This document shows positions 24,500 through 30,556 of a stretch of 31,567 nt of DNA, one piece after another. How positions within the stretch are numbered: position 1 is the stretch's first letter; each line of letters opens with the position of its first letter. The position numbers and the translations under genes are program-made. The DNA comes from an uncultured Anaerotignum sp. (lineage in GTDB: Bacteria > Bacillota > Clostridia > Lachnospirales > Anaerotignaceae): contig NZ_CAJMDQ010000019.1 in NCBI RefSeq assembly GCF_905212195.1, positions 1 to 31,567 on the forward strand, in the 5' to 3' direction. Below the pieces are notes generated by a model. It did no database searches. It worked only from the letters and a program-made list of their open reading frames with translations, and was not told the DNA's origin.

Positions 24500-24727
24500 T
24501 TAGTCTTCCTGCAGTCTGGTTACCAGTGCCATGATTGCTTCAACGGAATTGAAGTTTTCGGGCACGATTTCGTCTGCACCGATTTCAATGTCGTAAGCGT
24601 CGCACAGTTCGCCAACCAGTGTTACGATGTCGAAGGAATCCAGTTCGCCGCTGTCTACCAGTTCTTTGTTGTCCTCAAAGTCTACGTCAGGTCTAATTTC
24701 TGCCAAGATTTTCAATAAGCTTTCCAT
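24500..24727 (-). CDS. Acyl/D-alanyl carrier protein (DltC-like)
   Basis: The 75-aa carrier protein has the phosphopantetheine attachment motif GELDSFD, with Ser31 as the modified residue. It resembles DltC, the D-alanine carrier, in size and helix pattern. It lies 6 nt after the GNAT gene and 21 nt before the MBOAT gene. Loading is expected by the adenylating enzyme at 25506-27023. Confidence 0.88.
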   Translation of the reverse strand: MESLLKILAEIRPDVDFEDNKELVDSGELDSFDIVTLVGELCDAYDIEIGADEIVPENFNSVEAIMALVTRLQED

Positions 24728-24733
24728 GTCACA

Positions 24734-25525
24734 TTATCCTTTCTTCTCTTTTATCATTACCGGAGCGATTCTGCCATCTGGCAGAAAGCCCAGCATTTCA
24801 TACATTCTCTGTGCTGACGGGTTATCCGTCCGCACCCACAGCTGACAACGCAGTGCGCTGTCCTTCACCTGCCAGATCCAGTGTCTAACCAGCATTTTGC
24901 CGATACCCTTTCCTCTGGCTTCTTCTTTCACTGCCACCTGCCACAGAACAGAAACTTTCTTTTCCGGCCCAAAACGCAGGAAACCCAACATTTTGTCATC
25001 TTCCATGGCAACCAGCACTTCTTTTGCACAGATAGACGCCAGCAGCTCCTTTTTCTCCGGCAAAGCGGAGGTATAAGGCTCAAAGCTGTTCGCCATGATT
25101 TCCAGAATCTCATCTGCCTGAGATTCCACAGCAAACTTTGCTTCACGGGTAGCGGAAATGCCTTCCTGCATGGGCATCATAAGCCGTTTCCGCTCCAGAT
25201 AAGGCACAAATCCAACTGCCTCCCAAGCGGATGCCTTTGGTTCCTGTCCTTTCCGTTCCAAGCAAACCTGCTCCAATACCAATGGTTTGTCCATTTCCGG
25301 TACAGCCACCGGCAAGGTACCTTTATCCAGAAAGAAATAAAAATCATAATGTTCTTTCTTTTCAAAAATCAGGTAACAGCCATGTTCAAAACGCATGACC
25401 ATCCATTTTTTCGCTACCGGCAGATATTCTTCCTCCGGCAGAAAGAAATTGGTCATGGCCCGTTTGCTGTGCCAAGCCCGCAAAAGTGCTTCTAAAGTTT
25501 TGGTATCAGGAATTTTCTTGAACAT
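24734..25525 (-). CDS. GNAT-family N-acyltransferase within the Dlt-like operon
   Basis: The 263-aa protein has a C-terminal GNAT domain with the acyl-CoA loop EARGKGIGKML, preceded by VSVLWQVAV. The N-terminal half (about 1-130) is a separate, less clear domain. Its start lies inside the last 20 nt of the adenylating-enzyme gene, and its stop is 6 nt from the carrier gene, so it is an integral part of the operon. Classical dlt operons contain no such enzyme. It might acylate the carried amino acid, or an operon protein; this is inference. Confidence 0.8.
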   Translation of the reverse strand: MFKKIPDTKTLEALLRAWHSKRAMTNFFLPEEEYLPVAKKWMVMRFEHGCYLIFEKKEHYDFYFFLDKGTLPVAVPEMDKPLVLEQVCLERKGQEPKASAWEAVGFVPYLERKRLMMPMQEGISATREAKFAVESQADEILEIMANSFEPYTSALPEKKELLASICAKEVLVAMEDDKMLGFLRFGPEKKVSVLWQVAVKEEARGKGIGKMLVRHWIWQVKDSALRCQLWVRTDNPSAQRMYEMLGFLPDGRIAPVMIKEKKG

Positions 25526-27023
25526 AATACTCCCTCAATCGCAATCTGTCAATTTTTCCGTTGAGTGTCTGAGGCAGAGATTCCATCTGAATCATCACAT
25601 TAGGGAACATGTATTTGGGTACTTTATCTCTGAGTTTCTTCAGAATATAAGCCTGTGTGGCTTCTGCACCGCAATAGAAAAGCACGATTTTCTGGGTATC
25701 GTTGTCATAAATGCAGGCTCCGTTTTCCACCAAGTCGATGGACAGCACTGCTGTTTCAATTTCTCCCAGTTCAATACGGTGTCCCATGTGCTTAATCTGA
25801 TGGTCTTTTCTTGCAAGGAAAATGATTTCCCCATACTCGTTATATTTCGCAATATCGCCGGTTTTATAAATTTTTTCGGGATAGTAGGGATTCAGTGGAT
25901 TCTGAATGAAGGCTTCTTCTGTCTTTTCGGGATTGTTATAATATCCCAATGCCAGACAGCGTCCTCTGACACAAACTTCCCCAGATTCTCCCGGTTCTGC
26001 CAGACGATTATCTTTCAATAAGAAAATGTCTGTATTCCGGCAGGCATGTCCGATGGGCAAAGGTTCATCATCGGCAAATTCTCTGTCTACTATATAATAC
26101 GTACAGTCTACCGTGGTTTCTGTAGGGCCGTAAATATTGGCAAACATGGCATCTGGATAATGCCGCCGCCAGTAATTAAACTGTTTGGTAGGCATTGCTT
26201 CCCCTACAAACATGATTTTCTGCAAATGAGACGGACGCACCTTTTCCAGAGCGTCTGTGTTTGCAATGATACACAGTGCAGAAGGTACCCAGTCAATGTA
26301 ATTGATTTTCTTTTCTTCCAGATAAGGAAGCAGTTTCACAGGGAAAGAGAAAAGCATCTTCGGGATGATTTCCATTCTTGCCCCGGTTTTCAACACCGCA
26401 TAAATATCTTTGACGGAAGAATCAAAGTAAAAAGGCGCCTGATTGCCGATAACTTCTTTTTCTGTAATGGAAAAAGTTTCTGTATACCATTCTGTCAGGT
26501 TTACAACAGCCTGATGGCTGATGACAACCCCTTTGGGCACACCTGTGGAACCAGAGGTAAACAGCGCGTAAAGGGGATCTGTGTCGATGGCTTTCCGACG
26601 CACTTCCGCCAGCCCTTCCTCATTCACATTTCCTTCTGGAATTTCTTCCAGCACCAGCGTTTCTCCTGTGTAACCCAATGCTGCCGCCTGTTTTTTGCTT
26701 TTTTCATCAATAAGAAGCACCACAGGCTTCAATGTTTCAAATATGGAAAGAATCCGTTCTTTGGGCATGGTCACATCAATGGGCGTATAAAAATTCCCGC
26801 TGTAAACACAGCCCAGAAATGCCGCAATCATATCAGGTGTTTTATCGGTCATCACTGCCATGGGCGCGTTTTTCACACCATAAGACAATAAAGCGGAACC
26901 GATTTCTTTTGCCCGCTGCACCAACTGACCAAAAGTTTTTTCTTCCTTATCAGTTGCAAAAGCCACAGCGTCTGGCATGCGTTTTGCCGTTTCTTCCGCA
27001 TATTCCAAAATATTTCTGATCAT
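25506..27023 (-). CDS. Amino-acid adenylating enzyme, DltA-like
   Basis: The 505-aa AMP-forming ligase shows the P-loop FTSGSTGVPKG (155-165), IYGPTETT, YKTGD and the C-terminal catalytic Lys490 in NGKIDR. Length and layout match DltA (D-alanine to carrier protein ligase). It heads an operon with a carrier, an MBOAT and an SGNH protein, which is the Dlt logic. Activity on D-alanine is probable but not proven, since the MBOAT is AlgI-like. GAGGGA lies before the ATG at 27023, and a strong promoter is at 27081-27109. Confidence 0.85.
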   Translation of the reverse strand: MIRNILEYAEETAKRMPDAVAFATDKEEKTFGQLVQRAKEIGSALLSYGVKNAPMAVMTDKTPDMIAAFLGCVYSGNFYTPIDVTMPKERILSIFETLKPVVLLIDEKSKKQAAALGYTGETLVLEEIPEGNVNEEGLAEVRRKAIDTDPLYALFTSGSTGVPKGVVISHQAVVNLTEWYTETFSITEKEVIGNQAPFYFDSSVKDIYAVLKTGARMEIIPKMLFSFPVKLLPYLEEKKINYIDWVPSALCIIANTDALEKVRPSHLQKIMFVGEAMPTKQFNYWRRHYPDAMFANIYGPTETTVDCTYYIVDREFADDEPLPIGHACRNTDIFLLKDNRLAEPGESGEVCVRGRCLALGYYNNPEKTEEAFIQNPLNPYYPEKIYKTGDIAKYNEYGEIIFLARKDHQIKHMGHRIELGEIETAVLSIDLVENGACIYDNDTQKIVLFYCGAEATQAYILKKLRDKVPKYMFPNVMIQMESLPQTLNGKIDRLRLREYYVQENS

Positions 27024-27080
27024 TTCATTCCCTCAATTCTGATTCTCTGCACATTCCATAAATCAGCGCAGTCTCAAAAG

Positions 27081-27109
27081 AGTATAACACCATCAGAAAA
27101 TCAAGTCAA
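27081..27109 (-). promoter_or_regulatory. Promoter of the Dlt-like operon
   Basis: TTGACT (27109-27104) and TATACT (27086-27081) are separated by 17 nt on the minus strand, about 50 nt upstream of the first gene. Confidence 0.7.
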
Positions 27110-27146
27110 CAAAAGACCTTGCTTCCCTCTTGATTCTATCTGTTTT

Positions 27147-27677
27147 TTAAGAAAAACAGCCTGTTTCCCAGTCTGCTCTGGACAGCTTCATGTCATAAAA
27201 AGGCCAATCTTCTCCCATACAAGGGTATGTTTTTGGTTCTTTTCCTTGCACTTCCTGAAAACTGCAGGCTGTATAGCAGGCTTTCGCCCTTGGATTATTC
27301 GCAAAAACCCCCAGCGTTACCTGTTGGATATGGTCATAGGAAAAGGCAAGTTTCAAAATTTCCTGCATCAGCTTTTTGCCATACCCCTGACCGCGCAGGT
27401 TTGTATCCAGAATAAGAAAGCCGATTCTTGCCGTTCCCGGTTCTTCCTTTAAAAAGCGCATAGTCAGATGTGCAAATATCCCCTGCTCATGAAAAGCCGT
27501 CAGTACATGATAATCTGCATCTGTTCCTTCTTTTTCATAATACTGCCGCAGATTTTCCGCTGTAATGGGATAGGTCCCCAAAAAGCCTGCGCACCACTGA
27601 TAAAGCACCAGAGGACTGTCTACCCATGAAATGATTTTTTCCGCGTCTTCCGGTTGAAAAGCTCTCAACTGTATCAT
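27147..27677 (-). CDS. GNAT-family acetyltransferase (RimJ/RimL-like)
   Basis: The 176-aa protein spans one GNAT domain, with ILDTNLRGQGYGKKLM as the acetyl-CoA-binding loop and NPRAKACYTACSFQEV as the following signature. Such proteins acetylate protein N-termini, small metabolites or antibiotics; the substrate is not evident. AAGGAGGG lies 5 nt before the ATG. It has its own promoter (27732-27761) and lies between the orphan unit downstream of metY and the Dlt-like operon. No clear terminator is visible at its end, so it may read into the Dlt-like operon. Confidence 0.85.
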   Translation of the reverse strand: MIQLRAFQPEDAEKIISWVDSPLVLYQWCAGFLGTYPITAENLRQYYEKEGTDADYHVLTAFHEQGIFAHLTMRFLKEEPGTARIGFLILDTNLRGQGYGKKLMQEILKLAFSYDHIQQVTLGVFANNPRAKACYTACSFQEVQGKEPKTYPCMGEDWPFYDMKLSRADWETGCFS

Positions 27678-27731
27678 GCCATCCCTCCTTTTCCTTCTTC
27701 AGGCAAAATACGCAGTGAAACATTTGATTTC

Positions 27732-27761
27732 ATCATAGCACGGAAACATTCCCTGTGACAA
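27732..27761 (-). promoter_or_regulatory. Promoter of the GNAT gene
   Basis: TTGTCA (27761-27756) and TATGAT (27737-27732) are separated by 18 nt, and TG-C precedes the -10 box (extended -10). Confidence 0.55.
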
Positions 27762-27769
27762 TCTTCTCT

Positions 27770-27811
27770 ATAAAAAAGAAGCCTTATACACGGGGATGTA
27801 TAAGACTTCTT
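27770..27811 (-). terminator. Intrinsic terminator downstream of metY
   Basis: On the minus strand AAGAAGTCTTATACA pairs with TGTATAAGGCTTCTT (15-bp stem, one G-U) around a short C/G-rich loop, followed by a T-run. It can end both the orphan unit starting near 27891 and read-through from metY. Confidence 0.8.
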
Positions 27812-27891
27812 GGAATTGTATCATTATTGCTCTGTCTCTCGCATGGTCAGTGAAAAAGACTTTGCACAAACAATACCGATGATTTCTATCG
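27771..27891 (-). ncRNA. Candidate small RNA, about 120 nt, between metY and the GNAT gene
   Basis: A promoter (27898-27926) and a strong terminator (27770-27811) face the same way with about 120 nt between them. The interval contains no ORF with a ribosome-binding site; the only ATG ORF before the terminator encodes six residues. The unit therefore looks like a stand-alone small RNA. It could instead be an attenuated leader for the GNAT gene, but that gene has its own promoter beyond the terminator. Confidence 0.4.
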
Positions 27892-27897
27892 GTATTG
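27871..27897. promoter_or_regulatory. Operator-like inverted repeat at the orphan promoter
   Basis: CAATACCGAT and ATCGGTATTG form a perfect 10-bp inverted repeat with a 7-nt spacer. The first arm touches the -10 box and the predicted start site falls inside it, which fits a repressor-binding site better than an RNA hairpin. The regulator is unknown. Confidence 0.5.
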
Positions 27898-27926
27898 AGT
27901 ATACCATACCGAAAAGCAGAAAACAA
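27898..27926 (-). promoter_or_regulatory. Orphan promoter downstream of metY
   Basis: TTGTTT (27926-27921) and TATACT (27903-27898) are separated by 17 nt, with TGG ahead of the -10 box (extended -10). It starts only 12 nt past the metY stop codon. Confidence 0.6.
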
Positions 27927-27937
27927 TGTTTTTTTCT

Positions 27938-29221
27938 TTAAATACTTTCCAATGCCTGTGCCAGATCCGCAATAATATCATCCACATGCTCAATCCCAAC
28001 AGAAAGACGAACCAAATCGGGGCCTACGCCAGCCGCCACCAGTTCGGTATCTGTCATCTGACGATGGGTAGAAGACGCAGGATGCAGGATACAGGTTCTT
28101 GCATCAGCCACATGTGTAGCAATGATGATTCGTTCCAGTTTTGCCATAAAGGCTTCTGCCGTTTTTCTGCCGCCTTTCACGCCGAAAGAAATAACGCCGC
28201 AGGTACCGTTGGGCATATATTTCTGTGCACGTTCATGATATTTGTTGCCTTCCAGTCCGGCATAATTTACCCATGCAATCTTTTCATGACTATTCAGGAA
28301 TTCTGCTACTTTCTGGGCGTTCTGACAATGACGTTCCATACGCAGTGCAAGAGTTTCCAGCCCCAGATTCAGCAGATACGCATTCATAGGTGCAGGTGTG
28401 GAACCTAAATCACGCATAAGCTGTGCTGTTGCTTTTGTGATGTAAGCCCCTTCTTTGCCAAAGCGTTCCGCATAGGTAATGCCGTGGTAAGAATCGTCTG
28501 GTGTTGTCAGTCCGGGGAATTTATCTGCATGTGCCTGCCATTCAAAGTTGCCAGAATCCACAATACAGCCGCCGACGGTTGCATCATGACCGTCCATATA
28601 TTTTGTAGTGGAATGAGTTACAATATCCGCACCCCATTCGAAAGGACGGCAGTTAATAGGAGTTGCAAACGTATTATCCACAATCAAAGGTACGCCGTGG
28701 GCATGAGCGGCTTTTGCAAAACGTTCAATATCCAGAATCACCAGTGCAGGGTTTGCAATGGTTTCCCCGAATACCGCTTTGGTATTGGGCTGGAAAGCTG
28801 CTTCCAGTTCTTCATCAGAACAATCAGGATCAACAAATGTAAAGGAAATGCCCATTTTCTTCATGGTAACGGCAAAAAGGTTATAAGTACCGCCATATAC
28901 AGTGGAGGAAGATACCACATGGTCCCCCGCCTGACACAGGTTGAATACGGCATAGAAGTTTGCCGCCTGACCGGAAGAAGTCAGCATTGCCGCTGTGCCG
29001 CCTTCCAGAGCACAAATTTTCTGTGCTACCCAATCGCTGGTGGGATTCTGCAAACGTGTATAGAAATACCCTTCTGCTTCCAAATCGAACAGCTTACCCA
29101 TTTCTTCGCTGCTGTCATACTTAAATGTAGTGCTCTGGACGATGGGCAGCAGTCTGGACTGTCCGTTTGTGGGTACATAACCTGCCTGAATACATTTTGT
29201 TTCCAATCTCAAATCTTTCAT
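27938..29221 (-). CDS. metY: O-acetylhomoserine sulfhydrylase
   Basis: Makes homocysteine (from sulfide) or methionine precursors from O-acetylhomoserine, using pyridoxal phosphate. The 427-aa length fits the O-acetylhomoserine aminocarboxypropyltransferase family. Seen are TSSGQAAN in the cofactor-binding loop, VDNTFATP, and HSTTKYMDGH with the cofactor Lys207. AAAGGAGG lies before the ATG. It is 18 nt downstream of metA, whose product would be its substrate, so the two form one pathway and one operon under the leader-peptide attenuator. Confidence 0.95.
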   Translation of the reverse strand: MKDLRLETKCIQAGYVPTNGQSRLLPIVQSTTFKYDSSEEMGKLFDLEAEGYFYTRLQNPTSDWVAQKICALEGGTAAMLTSSGQAANFYAVFNLCQAGDHVVSSSTVYGGTYNLFAVTMKKMGISFTFVDPDCSDEELEAAFQPNTKAVFGETIANPALVILDIERFAKAAHAHGVPLIVDNTFATPINCRPFEWGADIVTHSTTKYMDGHDATVGGCIVDSGNFEWQAHADKFPGLTTPDDSYHGITYAERFGKEGAYITKATAQLMRDLGSTPAPMNAYLLNLGLETLALRMERHCQNAQKVAEFLNSHEKIAWVNYAGLEGNKYHERAQKYMPNGTCGVISFGVKGGRKTAEAFMAKLERIIIATHVADARTCILHPASSTHRQMTDTELVAAGVGPDLVRLSVGIEHVDDIIADLAQALESI

Positions 29222-29239
29222 GTTTGTTCCTCCTTTGTA

Positions 29240-30160
29240 TTAAGCCTGAATGTCATTGATATGATAAGGTGTTTCCTGATATACGAAGTAGTTCAGCCAG
29301 TTAGAATAAAACAGGTTGGCATGGGCTTTCCAGCGCATCAAAGGTGTCTGTTTGGGGTCATCCTCTGGGAAGTAGCCATAGGGCAGCTGAATGGGAAGTC
29401 CTTTGTCCAAATCCCGATAAAATTCTTTTGCCAGAGAGTCTGCGTCATACTCAAAATGTCCTGTCAGGAAAATCCGTCTGCCAGATTTATCGGCAATGAT
29501 ATGAGGTCCGGCACCTGCAGATTCCGCCAGAATTTCCAGATCATCCACTTTGCGGATATCTTCTCCCCTCACTTCTGTATGACGGGAATGGGGGCAATAA
29601 AAAGCTTCGTCAAAGCCTCTCATGAGGACATGATCCTTTTTCTCTACCTGATGGGAGTAGATACCGAATTTCTTCGCCGGCAAGCTGTATTTGGGAATGT
29701 CATAGAAATAATTCAGTGCCGCCTGTGCGCCCCAGCAGATATGCAGCACACTGAACACATGGCTTTTTTCCCATTCCAGTATTTCGCACAGTTCCGGCCA
29801 GAAATCCACATCCTGAAAATCATAATTCTCAATGGGTGCACCGGTGATGATGAGCCCATCAAATTTTTGGTCTTTCACATCGTCAAATGTTTTATAAAAA
29901 GCGTCCAGATATTCTGAAGCAGTATTTTTCGCATTATGGCTTTTCATCTGCAGCAATTCAATTTCTACCTGCAAAGGTGTATTGCTCAGCAGACGCATAA
30001 GCTGCACTTCCGTTTCAATCTTGTTTGGCATCAAATTCAAAATGGCAATGCGCAGAGGGCGAATATCCTGATGTACTGCCCGATAAGGATTGACAACAAA
30101 AACATTCTCCTTGCGCAGCACATCAAATGCTGGAAGTTCTTCATTGATAATCAGTGGCAT
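29240..30160 (-). CDS. metA: Homoserine O-acetyltransferase (MetA family)
   Basis: Activates homoserine for sulfur incorporation. The 306-aa protein has the MetA fold with catalytic Cys142 (HICWGAQ), His235 and Glu237 (TGHFEYD). Residue 111 is Glu (GAPIE); in this family Glu at 111 gives acetyl-CoA specificity and Gly gives succinyl-CoA, so this enzyme should be an acetyltransferase, matching the downstream MetY. I chose the ATG at 30160 because AAAGGAG lies 8 nt upstream and MPLIINEELPA is the family N-terminus; a longer frame to 30226 runs into the terminator hairpin. Confidence 0.95.
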   Translation of the reverse strand: MPLIINEELPAFDVLRKENVFVVNPYRAVHQDIRPLRIAILNLMPNKIETEVQLMRLLSNTPLQVEIELLQMKSHNAKNTASEYLDAFYKTFDDVKDQKFDGLIITGAPIENYDFQDVDFWPELCEILEWEKSHVFSVLHICWGAQAALNYFYDIPKYSLPAKKFGIYSHQVEKKDHVLMRGFDEAFYCPHSRHTEVRGEDIRKVDDLEILAESAGAGPHIIADKSGRRIFLTGHFEYDADSLAKEFYRDLDKGLPIQLPYGYFPEDDPKQTPLMRWKAHANLFYSNWLNYFVYQETPYHINDIQA

Positions 30161-30206
30161 AAATTCATCTCCTTTGTGTTTTTCCTCGGAGTGCAAGCCA
30201 CAAAGC

Positions 30207-30240
30207 AATAAAAAAACGGCTCGCATCCTCCGAGCCGTTT
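30207..30240 (-). terminator. Attenuator terminator between the leader peptide and metA
   Basis: On the minus strand AAACGGCTCG (30240-30231) pairs perfectly with CGAGCCGTTT (30223-30214) around a 7-nt loop, followed by TTTTATT. It lies 28 nt past the leader stop codon and 46 nt before the metA start, so it must be controlled for the operon to be expressed. Confidence 0.9.
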
Positions 30241-30268
30241 GTAAAAATCAGTTTTGTTTCAAAGCATC

Positions 30269-30379
30269 TCAGAACGATTGCAAGTAACTTATGAACATCA
30301 CAAAAAGCATGCACATCATCATGCCCATGCTCATCATCATATCCATATGCAGTTTTCCAACAAATGTAAATTTCTGCAT
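30269..30379 (-). CDS. Methionine-rich leader peptide of the metA-metY operon
   Basis: A 36-codon ORF starts at ATG 30379 with AGGAG 8 nt upstream and stops at TGA 30271-30269. Eleven codons are ATG, nine of them among codons 12-24 (residues MDMMMSMGMMMCM). The ORF follows a consensus promoter by about 30 nt and precedes an intrinsic terminator and metA. This matches amino-acid leader peptides, whose ribosome senses charged tRNA supply; here the sensed tRNA would be Met-tRNA. The hydrophobic end (CMLFVMFISYL) could by chance look like a membrane segment. No homologous leader is known to me. Confidence 0.8.
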   Translation of the reverse strand: MQKFTFVGKLHMDMMMSMGMMMCMLFVMFISYLQSF

Positions 30380-30417
30380 GTCGAAAACTCCTGTCCGTCG
30401 TCTGTGATCTTTTGCCC

Positions 30418-30446
30418 ATTGTAACGCGACCTTTTTCATCTGTCAA
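30418..30446 (-). promoter_or_regulatory. Promoter of the methionine leader-metA-metY operon
   Basis: TTGACA (30446-30441, perfect consensus) and TACAAT (30423-30418) are separated by 17 nt. The start point should be near 30411, giving about 30 nt before the leader ATG. Confidence 0.8.
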
Positions 30447-30478
30447 CACTTTTTTTCTAAATTCTTATGCACTTTATC

Positions 30479-30507
30479 TTGCATAAAGACTACTTTTCTG
30501 CTATGCT
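30479..30507 (+). promoter_or_regulatory. Promoter of the YbaK/EbsC-like gene
   Basis: TTGCAT (30479-30484) and TATGCT (30502-30507) are separated by 17 nt, divergent from the methionine promoter. GGAG at 30541-30544 lies 12 nt before the ATG at 30557. Confidence 0.55.
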
Positions 30508-30556
30508 ATTGCGTATAAGTAAATCTGAATATCCCAAAGAGGAGATGTATGCAACC

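Noticed and set aside
25506..27023. A non-ribosomal peptide synthetase module
   Set aside because: No condensation or thioesterase domain is present and the carrier is a separate small protein beside MBOAT and SGNH genes, which fits a Dlt-type system.
30160..30420. S-box (SAM) riboswitch or Met T-box upstream of metA
   Set aside because: No S-box core, T-box sequence or long stem array is visible, and the leader of about 250 nt is largely filled by the Met-rich ORF and one terminator. A covariance-model search would settle it.
30165..30449. 94-aa minus-strand frame across the metA leader
   Set aside because: It begins upstream of the predicted transcription start and runs through the terminator hairpin; the in-phase Met-rich ORF with its own ribosome-binding site explains the region better.
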